In this document: positions 44,109 to 52,771 of the stretch, one piece after another | Layout of the letters: each line of letters begins with the position of its first letter | How positions within the stretch are numbered: the first letter of the stretch is position 1 | Source: Paenibacillus turicensis | Lineage (GTDB): Bacteria > Bacillota > Bacilli > Paenibacillales > Paenibacillaceae | Reading direction: 5' to 3' | Assembly: GCF_017873435.1 (NCBI RefSeq) | Contig: NZ_JAGGKG010000018.1 | Span: 49,782-113,781 of the forward strand | DNA: 64,000 bases | Position numbers and translations under genes: made by a program | The notes under the pieces: model-generated | Seen by the model: the letters and a program-made list of their open reading frames with translations, nothing else | Databases searched by the model: none | What the model was told of the DNA's origin: nothing

Positions 44109-45061
44109 TAAATCACCTTCAATTCGAGGCTTAGTGTGTATTCGTCACCGCTAAACTTGTGTGAGCATTCATCCACTAAATAAAATTGATTTATTGCTAA
44201 TTCCTCGATTGTGACCGTTACAAAACATCCAGCCCTAACCATTGGATTGCCTAACGCATCAATTTTAAGCGTCTTAGTCTCTCTGTTTTTGACCTTTGCC
44301 AATGTATCAAGTAACTGTTTAATCTGAGCAGGATTCATATTTTCGTCAACCTTTTGAAAATACTGTAGTCTACCCCACTTAGATATATTTGCGCTATCTT
44401 GCGCTATATACACATCACGCTTTTTAGTCTCTTTGTTATCTCTCACTAGCTTGATACGGTTAAAGGTATCGCTATCAATGGACTTTTCAAAGCTAAATCC
44501 AGTCATCAAACTATCGTCACCAATGACTAGATCAAGCTTCATATCCTCTGAGTTTTTAATAATTAGGTTGCCAAAGTCGTCATACATCGTATAAATAACG
44601 CCAGTGTTAATGACCGTTAAGTCCAATGCTTTACAAATGATATCCATGAGCTTCTGGTTATCCTCAACCATGGATGGTATTTTGTACTTTGTATCTGCTA
44701 CAGCACCCACTTTAATTCCAAAATCAGCCGCTATCTGCTTCATGATTGCCGCCGCTGTTTTATTTGCAAAGACGTATGTGTCATTACTGGTTAAGTATCG
44801 CATTTGGTCATAGGCTTTGATCCTTAATGTCTCTTCCATCTGTCGCCCTACACTAAATACATAGCCATAAAAAATAGGGACATCATCATATTTAGCTCTG
44901 ATAATATCCCCATTGTTTAAGATGTAGTTAGAGTCTTGTAAGATCGTCATGTCAAAGCTACTAGGTTTACCGATACGAGAGGTCTTCCATGTTGCGTCTG
45001 TGACTAACTCCGATATGTTATATACTCCACCTTGTTTGTTATCTGTTATCACCTCTAACAT
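44108..45061 (-). CDS. XkdQ/YqbQ-like tail hub protein
   Basis: 317 residues beginning MLEVITDNKQGGVYNISELV and followed by the hub-fold strands. It corresponds to the gpD-like hub spike adaptor in PBSX. It overlaps the DUF2577 gene by one base. Confidence 0.88.
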   Translation of the reverse strand: MLEVITDNKQGGVYNISELVTDATWKTSRIGKPSSFDMTILQDSNYILNNGDIIRAKYDDVPIFYGYVFSVGRQMEETLRIKAYDQMRYLTSNDTYVFANKTAAAIMKQIAADFGIKVGAVADTKYKIPSMVEDNQKLMDIICKALDLTVINTGVIYTMYDDFGNLIIKNSEDMKLDLVIGDDSLMTGFSFEKSIDSDTFNRIKLVRDNKETKKRDVYIAQDSANISKWGRLQYFQKVDENMNPAQIKQLLDTLAKVKNRETKTLKIDALGNPMVRAGCFVTVTIEELAINQFYLVDECSHKFSGDEYTLSLELKVI

Positions 45062-45073
45062 GTAATCCCTCCC

Positions 45074-45754
45074 TTATGGCAACTTAATTACTCGCCCGAT
45101 CTGCAACCGTTTTAACTCACTATCCTTAATTCCGTTTAGTTTTTGTATTTGTTTGTACTTACTACCATCACCCAAAAACTTTTTGGCCACCTTCCAGAGG
45201 TTATCTCCCTTGACCAATGTATATGTTTTTGGTTTAACCTTAGTATTTGGCCGTTTAGCTGCTGTCTTTTTCTTTACTGTTGGTGTTGCGGTAGTGGCGG
45301 TTGGCTTAACTACCTCTACTTTCTTTGCAGAGTAAAATTTATACTCCTTAAAACTGATGGAGTATTTAATGTCACCAACGGCGCCGCCCTCTTCTGCCCA
45401 TGTAAATTTCTCGATGCTCACAGGTAGATTTATGTTCATTGGCCCACCAGTAAACACCAATCGCATTGGCTGCTTGCTCTCTCTCCATTTTGTGATCTTG
45501 TCAACAATATAATGGGATGGCTTAAATAATGCGCCTTGATCTACGTTACAAGCAGGAAACCAGTTGGCGGGGAACATACTATTAAAGCTTATCTCAGCTA
45601 GTTTTTTTGTTTTAATTACATTGACTTCGCCAAGCTTTGATATTTCATATGACTTACTATTACCCGACTCATTAACTTCGATTTTCTCAGGTAGTAAAGG
45701 GAATTCGATTGCTTCAGCTTCATTGTTGAAGCTTAGTGTTAAGGAGTATGACAT
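45074..45754 (-). CDS. XkdP-like LysM protein
   Basis: 226 residues: an N-terminal DUF-type baseplate domain (LPEKIEVNESGNSKSYEISK), a Thr/Lys/Pro linker (about 155-175) and a C-terminal LysM motif (YTLVKGDNLWKVAKKFLGDG). It is a tail protein that may bind peptidoglycan. Confidence 0.9.
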   Translation of the reverse strand: MSYSLTLSFNNEAEAIEFPLLPEKIEVNESGNSKSYEISKLGEVNVIKTKKLAEISFNSMFPANWFPACNVDQGALFKPSHYIVDKITKWRESKQPMRLVFTGGPMNINLPVSIEKFTWAEEGGAVGDIKYSISFKEYKFYSAKKVEVVKPTATTATPTVKKKTAAKRPNTKVKPKTYTLVKGDNLWKVAKKFLGDGSKYKQIQKLNGIKDSELKRLQIGRVIKLP

Positions 45755-45768
45755 GTTTAAACTCCTTT

Positions 45769-47838
45769 CTATACATTGAACGTTCCTGCTGCACTAGATG
45801 CAATTTCTTCTTGTAGTACTGTTTTAATACCAGCAACAATCTTGTTTATATCAGCTTCTTCTCTTACGTCACCTGTTGTAACTTGGACGGTAGGTGTTAA
45901 GCTCACAAAGTTTTGGATTGTCTTCATTTCGGCAAGCTCACGCATTAACTTTAAATCTTCAGACGATATGTCTACCTTGTCTTCAATCTTTCCTACTTTC
46001 CCAACCTTATCAACATCACCGACTTGCAAAGGCTTGTTTGGATCAAATAGAGAGTTTTTATTGCCAAGTCCTGCACCACTAACCTTTGCGCCTTTCATGG
46101 CATCTGCTTGCGCTCTTGCTGATGCTCTATCATTAAGCATCTTTTGTACATTGGCTTCACGCTCAGCTGCCTTTGCATCTGCTGCTTTGTTCATGGCTGC
46201 TAAATCAGCTTCCCTTGCTTGTTTTCTTGCTTCTGCTCGTACAGCTTCTTCGCCAGCAAAGCTAACTCTATTTATTGTTTCAAGTTCGACTCCTGGTATA
46301 TTTTTCAGCACACTAATTAAACCGTTTATCATGTCGATTGCGCCATTTATTAAGTCCTGCAATATTTGCAAAGACTGAACTCTGGCCCAATCAAATGCAT
46401 TAGCTATGCCGTGACCAACCCAAGTAAAGAAAATAGGTATGCGACTAAAGAAATTAAGAATACTATTCCACGCTCTCATGAATCCTGCTGCAAACTGATC
46501 ATTTGTTTTCCATAATCTAACTAGGTATACAATCAAAGCGGCAATCGCACTTATTATTAATATAATCACATTGGCTTTCATGGCAGTATTTAAAGCTTGC
46601 CATGATGCAGTTAAACCGATATTTGCGGCAGTTAGTATATATGTCGCTACAGCGTTTACTCCTTGTGCTACGGCTACACCAATAGTTGCTAATTTCCACG
46701 CTGCAAAAGCTGTAACCAGTCCCCATATAATAGGCTCAATGTATGACCAATTGTCACTAATATAGGAGTAAACTTGTACTAACGCTTCTATCATTGAGAT
46801 CAGCCAACTTATAGCGGTAGCAATACCGTTTGATAATCCATTAAAAAACGCCTGTCCTGCATCAGTTTGCAAGTATGCGGTTAATTGTACTATCTTCTCG
46901 GTTATCGATGATAACGGCCCACCAATCTGAGATAACGAAGAATACCACCTCATTACTTGGTTTTGTAGCACCGTCATAGCTCCACCAAACGTAACTGGCA
47001 GACCAGCGAACATGGAATCTATATTTTTTGTTTGCTTCTCAAATGCCTTAACGATTTTGTCGGCTGTTAATTCGCCATCTGCACCCATTTGCTTTAATTG
47101 ACCTCTAGCAACTCCTAAACCATCAGATAAGATACGCATCATTACAGGCGCCGTCTCGCTCAATGATCTTAGCTCGTCACCTTGTAAGACTCCACTACCT
47201 AAAGCCTGTGACATCTGCAATATGGCACTACTAGTTTCGACTGCTGTAGCTCCGCTGATTGCCAGTGTCTTGTTAAAACTCTCAGCAAACTTTAATACGT
47301 CATCATCCGTTTTAAATACTCCTTGTGTACCAGCGCCGATTTTTATAATTAAATCAGCGGTATCAAGGTAACTCGCTCTCGTTCTGTCAGCTACGTCAAA
47401 CACTTGCTTTTGTAACTGTGCAGTAGTTCGCAATCCATCATTTATCAAACCTAAACGTGCGCTAGTTGATGCTAGTTTATCAGCCCAATTCATAGCAGAG
47501 TTTATAGCATCAAACCCTCTTTTTAATAATTCAATCCCTTGATTAAGAGAAATAACACTGATTGCCAAGTTTTTCATTGACGAATTAGTGTTATTAACAG
47601 AGTTTTTAAAGTTGTCTTGTGATTGTTTGGCTGAATTTATTTGTCTGTTTATCTCAACTTCCGCTGACGCAATTTGCTGTTTTGCTGCCATCAATGTTTT
47701 ATCTATATTTACATTTCTATTCGCTGTATCTTGCATTTTCATCATGCTTGATACCATCAAATTCATACCATTAGTTATACTTTTTAATGGTCCTGTCATT
47801 GCGTCAAATATTTTTAGCGAAGATTGTACTGTTGCTAT
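45769..47838 (-). CDS. Tail tape measure protein, probable AUA start
   Basis: About 689 residues: N-terminal coiled coil, tape_meas_nterm block (GAGTQGVFKTDDDVLKFAES, then GDELRSLSETAPVMMRILSD), and membrane-like helices (about 350-450). It sets tail length. Relatives begin M-ATVR, and here IATVQSSLKIFD is preceded by AAAAGGGGTGAG five bases before an ATA codon at 47838. No ATG or TTG fits, and the GTG at 47847 overlaps the ribosome site. I therefore propose AUA initiation. Confidence 0.85.
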   Translation of the reverse strand: MATVQSSLKIFDAMTGPLKSITNGMNLMVSSMMKMQDTANRNVNIDKTLMAAKQQIASAEVEINRQINSAKQSQDNFKNSVNNTNSSMKNLAISVISLNQGIELLKRGFDAINSAMNWADKLASTSARLGLINDGLRTTAQLQKQVFDVADRTRASYLDTADLIIKIGAGTQGVFKTDDDVLKFAESFNKTLAISGATAVETSSAILQMSQALGSGVLQGDELRSLSETAPVMMRILSDGLGVARGQLKQMGADGELTADKIVKAFEKQTKNIDSMFAGLPVTFGGAMTVLQNQVMRWYSSLSQIGGPLSSITEKIVQLTAYLQTDAGQAFFNGLSNGIATAISWLISMIEALVQVYSYISDNWSYIEPIIWGLVTAFAAWKLATIGVAVAQGVNAVATYILTAANIGLTASWQALNTAMKANVIILIISAIAALIVYLVRLWKTNDQFAAGFMRAWNSILNFFSRIPIFFTWVGHGIANAFDWARVQSLQILQDLINGAIDMINGLISVLKNIPGVELETINRVSFAGEEAVRAEARKQAREADLAAMNKAADAKAAEREANVQKMLNDRASARAQADAMKGAKVSGAGLGNKNSLFDPNKPLQVGDVDKVGKVGKIEDKVDISSEDLKLMRELAEMKTIQNFVSLTPTVQVTTGDVREEADINKIVAGIKTVLQEEIASSAAGTFNV

Positions 47839-47869
47839 AATTCTCACCCCTTTTAGGGACAAAATAAAA

Positions 47870-47885
47870 AGCGCCGTTAGGCGCT
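47870..47885 (-). terminator. Terminator between the moron-like gene and the tape measure gene
   Basis: AGCGCC TAAC GGCGCT on the minus strand, followed by TTTTTATTTTG. It begins at the stop codon of the upstream gene and lies inside the late operon. Confidence 0.85.
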
Positions 47886-48526
47886 TATAGTTGGACTGTT
47901 CTTTTTGGCTGTTCAAACAAAACAGGATTTAATTTTGATTTTATTTTTTGTGCTGGTAGTGGATTCATTCCACTATCAAACATCATTGCGGCTAATTCTC
48001 CGTTTGATTTCTCATAGTTAATAATAAAGTAGTAATTTCTAGTTTTCTTCTCTTTATTCATTGCCCTAGAACCAACGACTAATCCAATTGGGCCAAACAT
48101 CAAACCACCCGCTATGCCTTTGACAGCACTACTGTGGACTATATTAGCTATTTCTATTTCTGTTTTAACCTCTGCAGCCCTTAATTGAGAGTTTAATACT
48201 TTAAATTCCGTACCGCCACCGTCAATAGAAAGCCCATCTTTTTTCACATAAAGAGTACACGCCGTTTTTTCTGAGATTGGCAAACCCTCTACATGCGTTA
48301 GATTTGCATGAGCTAATATACCATCATCTTGTAATTGTTGTTTTCTGCTTTTCGAGTTAGCCTTTGGCTTTGCCGCTATCCCCAACCCAATACATATTGC
48401 CATTAGTAAAAGTGCCAAACCTCCACCTTCTACCGCTGGATCATTGAGACTAATTATAAAAACCATTAAAAATGAAATTGACGTTAGAAACATTACTATT
48501 GATGCGATAATACGCAACGCCCTCAT
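47885..48526 (-). CDS. Membrane protein inserted in the tail operon (moron-like)
   Basis: 213 residues: two N-terminal helices, then a soluble domain and a glycine-rich hydrophobic loop (IAGGLMFGPIGLVVGSRAMN) before a beta-rich end. No tail family fits. It has its own terminator and ribosome site (AGGGGG six bases before ATG 48526), so it looks like an acquired gene between the tail chaperones and the tape measure. Lysogenic conversion or superinfection exclusion are guesses. Confidence 0.6.
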   Translation of the reverse strand: MRALRIIASIVMFLTSISFLMVFIISLNDPAVEGGGLALLLMAICIGLGIAAKPKANSKSRKQQLQDDGILAHANLTHVEGLPISEKTACTLYVKKDGLSIDGGGTEFKVLNSQLRAAEVKTEIEIANIVHSSAVKGIAGGLMFGPIGLVVGSRAMNKEKKTRNYYFIINYEKSNGELAAMMFDSGMNPLPAQKIKSKLNPVLFEQPKRTVQL

Positions 48527-48587
48527 GATATACCCCCTAATAAGATACTGTTGTACTAATATTAGCAGATATATCCAAGGATTTGTA

Positions 48588-49171
48588 TTACTTTGTTGCA
48601 TTTTTCTCTGCTTGTATCCTTATATCAATAGCCGCCATTATAAAAGCCTTCTCTTTTCTGGGCAATGAGAGAAACTCACTCGGCCATTTATTAAACTTAT
48701 GGAGAGCGTAGTAAGCGTAATTCGACTCGGCGTCTGGTTCGCTCCCTACGCTCCCATTTATTAGTTTTTTGCTTCTTCCACCAAACTATCCATGTCAACG
48801 TTAAAACCGCTTAATTTCTGGATTTCTTCAGCTAAAGTTGTGATTTCACCAGATAGTAGCACTTTGTTCAAGTAATCTTCTGGATTGATGGCGCCTACTT
48901 TAGCTAAAGATGCAGCATCCTTAAAATTAGGCTCGATTGTATGCTCAATAACTAACGAGCTATTAAATTGTTGCGTATTAAAATCAACCTTACCTTTTTT
49001 GCCAATAGTCATACATCTTTTTCTAATAGATTCAAACTCTGTATTAGACAAGGCTTTAATTTTAAATTTAAGAAGGTTTCCTGCACTGTCTTTGAATCTT
49101 GGAGAAATTGCAACCTCATCTGTTAATCCATTAACTAAATTGTCGTTTAAAAAATCCTGTAATGTACTCAT
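48588..49171 (-). CDS. Tail assembly chaperone, long form by -1 frameshift
   Basis: The short form (48761-49171, 136 residues, XkdN-like, from MSTLQDFLNDNLVNG) ends GCA AAA AAC TAA. The heptamer A AAA AAC at 48764-48770 is a perfect -1 slippery site. After slipping, the frame continues for 58 codons (through YYALHKFNKWPSEFLSLPR to EKNATK) to a stop at 48588-48590. This gives the gpG/gpGT pair typical of long-tailed phages; both forms chaperone the tape measure protein. Its position between tube and tape measure is exactly right. Confidence 0.9.
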
Positions 49172-49185
49172 ATATTATCCTCCTA

Positions 49186-49650
49186 TTATTGAATTACCGG
49201 TCTACCAAACTCGTCCAAAATGTCAGCATCATCAAATGTAAACTCTACATCTTCATCCAACATTTCAGAATCCACATCGAACTTTGCCATAACTGCACTA
49301 TCTAAATTCACATTTTTTAACACAACTGTCTGTTTACCTACGCTACTGGTAGGGTCGTCATTGATAATTTGCAAATCAAAGTATGTGTCAACGCCCGTTT
49401 TCATATATTTATACATCATTCTCCTGAATGTCGGAGAACCGTAATATAGATTCATTTTGCCTGTGCCTTCGTAACCATTTGATTTCGACTGAGTACCAAT
49501 CTTGCCAAGTGTCTTGCCTTGCGTTTTATTTTTTTTTGAAATCGCTTCAATGTTCTTAGCGTGGAACATTTCTTCTACTTGCTCATCAATGGTGGCGTAG
49601 GCTTTCCCAGCTTGCCCTGATATAGTATCTTTTAAATTTAAAAATGACAT
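49186..49650 (-). CDS. Tail tube protein (XkdM, DUF2001)
   Basis: 154 residues. MSFLNLKDTISGQAGKAYAT opens the family and a central block NLYYGSPTFRRMMYKYMKTG is diagnostic. It forms the inner tube of a contractile tail. Directly downstream of the sheath gene. Confidence 0.92.
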   Translation of the reverse strand: MSFLNLKDTISGQAGKAYATIDEQVEEMFHAKNIEAISKKNKTQGKTLGKIGTQSKSNGYEGTGKMNLYYGSPTFRRMMYKYMKTGVDTYFDLQIINDDPTSSVGKQTVVLKNVNLDSAVMAKFDVDSEMLDEDVEFTFDDADILDEFGRPVIQ

Positions 49651-49651
49651 G

Positions 49652-50977
49652 TTACATCACTCTCACTTTCTGGTAAATCTTCTCGATTGCGTCCACTGGT
49701 TGGGCAACCATTTCCACATACACACTATCTGCGTCATTTCCCGCAACAACCTCAATATCATTTTGGCTATCAAAGTTTTGAATAGCGTTTAAATCCTGCA
49801 AAGTAGTCATGTAAGAAATAACTTGCGCTTTAAGCAAATTTCGTCCGTCGGCATTATTATCAACTTTACCAATAAAAAACCGTTCGAAGTTTGAGCTTAG
49901 ATCATTAGCAATCGCATCAAGCACACGCATAACCCTGTTTTTGCTGAAATGTTTTGCTTTGTCTGCTGTAAAGCTAGTAAATGTATTAATGTCCTGCTCA
50001 ATAACAGCCTGACCGTTACTCATTGTCATGACCATTTCGCCGTTTTTAAGCGCTTGTATGATCTCTGTGTTTGTATATTTAGGTGATACGTCCACAGCAT
50101 TTGCAATAGGCGTGTAGGTTAATGATTGGTTAACATTTGCACCAGCTTCTAACGCTGCAATCTCCCATAATAGGTGGATAGTAGGCACGATACTACCATC
50201 ACCTAACACGATGCTGTTTTTAAGGCTGATAATACCCTCGTGATCGGCTTGTGGGTAGTTTTCTAATACAGCTACCACTTTCTTACCTTCGTCCCTTACA
50301 CGCTTAATCCAAGCCGTTACAAGTGATTTAATAGTAGAGTCTGTACTTGGGATACCCAAGACATTAAAGTCCTCGACCTCTAATCTAGCTAATCCAGCGC
50401 TCCATGTTGTACCCGATACCGTACCATCAGTACCACCAACTAATGATGTGCCTGCCGTTGCCGATAATGCACCAGTACCAGTAAATACTACAAAGTCATT
50501 TGATGCTAAGTTTTGTACTGTGTCTACTGCAATTTGGCTCGCTACAACCTCATTATCCAGTAGCGTGTAAACATCAAATGTGTTAGCTACGTCAATATTT
50601 TCTTGCACAATGATTTTTAAGTCATTACCACGCACACCAGCATATTTAGCCGTAGCAGTTAATGCGTCGTCTGTAACCGTCGCTTTAGCCGCTCCTGTCA
50701 ATCCAAGTCGGTAGATAATAACTTTACTAGCATGTTGTGTAGCCGCTGTTATATGGCGGATACGTTCGTCTGTAGCGGCGTATCCAAGTAGAGGTAATGC
50801 TTGTGTGAGATATTCAGCTGAATCAATTGTGATTAACTGCTCGCCCCATGGTAAGGGAGCTATAAAAGCGGCTGTGCCACGCTCGCCAATTGTGGTTGTT
50901 GTACGTGGTTCACTTACAAAGTTCGTGTATACTCCGGGTCTAACTTTGTCCTGTTGAATCCAAGTTCCTCCTGCCAT
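49652..50977 (-). CDS. Tail sheath protein (XkdK)
   Basis: 441 residues starting GGTWIQQDKVRPGVYTNFVS, with RGTAAFIAPLPWG and a C-terminal sheath domain (VRMVLDAIAND-like helix, QPVDAIEKIYQKVRVM). It is the contractile outer layer, so this phage is a myovirus. Confidence 0.94.
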   Translation of the reverse strand: MAGGTWIQQDKVRPGVYTNFVSEPRTTTTIGERGTAAFIAPLPWGEQLITIDSAEYLTQALPLLGYAATDERIRHITAATQHASKVIIYRLGLTGAAKATVTDDALTATAKYAGVRGNDLKIIVQENIDVANTFDVYTLLDNEVVASQIAVDTVQNLASNDFVVFTGTGALSATAGTSLVGGTDGTVSGTTWSAGLARLEVEDFNVLGIPSTDSTIKSLVTAWIKRVRDEGKKVVAVLENYPQADHEGIISLKNSIVLGDGSIVPTIHLLWEIAALEAGANVNQSLTYTPIANAVDVSPKYTNTEIIQALKNGEMVMTMSNGQAVIEQDINTFTSFTADKAKHFSKNRVMRVLDAIANDLSSNFERFFIGKVDNNADGRNLLKAQVISYMTTLQDLNAIQNFDSQNDIEVVAGNDADSVYVEMVAQPVDAIEKIYQKVRVM

Positions 50978-50978
50978 G

Positions 50979-51158
50979 CTACTTCACTTCCTTTTGTAAA
51001 AAGTCATTAATAACAGTTTCAACCTGTTGCAACGTGTATTTTTTTTCATCCTCCAAAAAGGCACTAACAATGTCTCTATGCTGTGCAAACCTAGAGGACT
51101 GTACAATCTGATCTTTTGTGTACCCTACGGCTTGTGTTGCTTCTTTTTCTTTAGCCAT
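50979..51158 (-). CDS. Small tail-region protein of 59 residues
   Basis: ATG at 51158 with AAGGAAGG seven bases upstream. The product is MAKEKEATQAVGYTKDQIVQ and so on to LQKEVK. It sits between the tail terminator and sheath genes, where PBSX-like phages often encode a short helical protein. Function unknown. Confidence 0.75.
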   Translation of the reverse strand: MAKEKEATQAVGYTKDQIVQSSRFAQHRDIVSAFLEDEKKYTLQQVETVINDFLQKEVK

Positions 51159-51585
51159 TCTTTAACCTTCCTTCCTGTTCCAGACTGTTCATTTTGATCT
51201 CGTCTGGCTTGTCCTTTAAAACATGGAAATTAAGATCAAACATAAAATGCAATGTCCTGTCTACAATCTCATGTGTCGCTCCTGTAACTCTGTATACTGC
51301 TCCGTCTATATCAATCGTTAATAGGTTGCTATAAAGGTTCTCAGCCATCTCATGACCGTATTTGTTGTACTCGTCTAGCGGTGGGAAATAGTGAATATCA
51401 AAGGCATGAGAACGTAAAAAGCGCCTGTCTAACTCTTTGCCTTGTCCCATTGTTAGGAGCTTGACAAAAAATGACGGACGCTCAAAGTCTTGAGGTACTT
51501 CCTCATCGTACAGCGCTATATCTGGATACAAATTAGACAGTGCCAAGGTGACACCATCCCTTATGCTGTTTACGGTTACTGGCAT
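51151..51585 (-). CDS. Tail terminator family protein (DUF6838-type)
   Basis: 144 residues, alpha/beta, with VNSIRDGVTLALSNLYPDIA and PSFFVKLLTMGQGKELDRRF. It matches the phage tail-terminator-like family that caps the tail tube. It overlaps the next small gene by eight bases. Confidence 0.75.
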   Translation of the reverse strand: MPVTVNSIRDGVTLALSNLYPDIALYDEEVPQDFERPSFFVKLLTMGQGKELDRRFLRSHAFDIHYFPPLDEYNKYGHEMAENLYSNLLTIDIDGAVYRVTGATHEIVDRTLHFMFDLNFHVLKDKPDEIKMNSLEQEGRLKNG

Positions 51586-51588
51586 GTG

Positions 51589-52011
51589 TCACCCCTTCCT
51601 GCCATTCATCAACTGGTCTAGTATCTCAATTTGCTTTCGTTCAAGAAACTTAGGCAATTCTCGTTCAATTTCCTTCATAGATATGGTCATCATGAAGCGA
51701 CCTTCCACCCATCCAGTGAGGTCTTTACCTGTTCTGTGACCATATTCTACGTATGCTGAGTATTCAAGGTTATTAAATATTTCAACCTCATACCCATTGC
51801 CTTTACGTACAACATTACTTACTTCCCAATGTCGCCTTAAATCGCCTGTATCAACTGGTGTGCGCCTTTTAATCTTTGCTACGGACCTATAAGCCATTTC
51901 TAGCAAAAATTCACGTATCCACCGTTCAATGATTCTTTGATCCAACGCCTTTTTAAATCTACCAGCCATATCCTCAAACTGACTAAAATCAAACTCTCCC
52001 CATTTAGCCAT
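51589..52011 (-). CDS. HK97 gp10-like head-tail connector protein
   Basis: 140 residues with VAKIKRRTPVDTGDLRRHWE and FNNLEYSAYVEYGHRT, the gp10 signature (XkdI in PBSX). A structural protein of the neck. Confidence 0.85.
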   Translation of the reverse strand: MAKWGEFDFSQFEDMAGRFKKALDQRIIERWIREFLLEMAYRSVAKIKRRTPVDTGDLRRHWEVSNVVRKGNGYEVEIFNNLEYSAYVEYGHRTGKDLTGWVEGRFMMTISMKEIERELPKFLERKQIEILDQLMNGRKG

Positions 52012-52013
52012 GG

Positions 52014-52373
52014 CTATGACTCCGTATCACGTTGGATGCTTATTTCTTGGTGTGTGGGATACATAAACGCTTCTCCAGCATTGTATTTACGCACAACGTC
52101 GTTACGAGTCACGTTTATAATATCACCTTGCTTAATCTCAACGTCTGGAGATATAAAAAGCTTAGTCTCATAGGCGATATTGTTTTTGGTATCCGTTTGT
52201 CCGTTAGTGCCTAATGCCTTTTGAGATATACGGCAAGGCTGATCAGATAAAATAACCTGCAACTCCTTACCGTTTGCTCCATTGGGCTTCTTAATAGTCA
52301 CCCAACGACTTATGCTACATCTGTCCTCGTACATTTTTTCGATGTTATGGCGGTATTTATTGTAGTTAACCAA
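52014..52373 (-). CDS. Phage head closure / stopper protein (XkdH-like)
   Basis: 119 residues, strand-rich (DRCSISRWVTIKKPNG onward, ISPDVEIKQGDIINVTRNDV). Position and fold pattern fit the head-closure family. Confidence 0.7.
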   Translation of the reverse strand: MVNYNKYRHNIEKMYEDRCSISRWVTIKKPNGANGKELQVILSDQPCRISQKALGTNGQTDTKNNIAYETKLFISPDVEIKQGDIINVTRNDVVRKYNAGEAFMYPTHQEISIQRDTES

Positions 52374-52374
52374 A

Positions 52375-52767
52375 TTACCACCTCATTTTACGGTAGTGTA
52401 CAAGATCGATGCGATAGTTAAGTACTACCTCATCAATGACCTTTTTAGCAGTGTTGGACAATCCAGATGCAGACGATGCACCACTTATAGATGTATCACC
52501 TATCTTGATATTGCCCTCACCGCCTACAGTCTCATTTATTGCGTCAACGTTGATAATCTCCACCCTGACAGCATCCATCACCATAGATGCCCATATATCC
52601 GTTAAATCTGTTGGTATATCGCTTATGTTGCAATAATGGATAATGCGCCGCCCAATCTCTCGTATATAAGAGATGAGCAACGCATCATGTGTTGTGTCAT
52701 TTATTTGCAATCTAAGCTTTACTATCTCCAATACCGTTGCTTGATCGGCTGGATTAGTCGGCAACAT
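52375..52767 (-). CDS. Head-tail connector (gp6-like) protein
   Basis: 130 residues. ATVLEIVKLRLQINDTTHDA and LISYIREIGRRIIHYCN match the phage DNA-packaging connector family. The longer frame overlaps the capsid gene; AGAGGT eight bases before ATG 52767 supports the shorter start. Confidence 0.8.
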   Translation of the reverse strand: MLPTNPADQATVLEIVKLRLQINDTTHDALLISYIREIGRRIIHYCNISDIPTDLTDIWASMVMDAVRVEIINVDAINETVGGEGNIKIGDTSISGASSASGLSNTAKKVIDEVVLNYRIDLVHYRKMRW

Positions 52768-52771
52768 GATA

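Noticed and set aside
45776..46378. 200-codon plus-strand frame inside the tape-measure gene
   Set aside because: Opposite-strand shadow with serine-rich, unlike-protein composition; the tape-measure frame is clearly real.
45769..47916. Upstream start of the tape-measure gene at 47916
   Set aside because: It would place the terminator of the upstream gene inside the coding region and adds unrelated residues.
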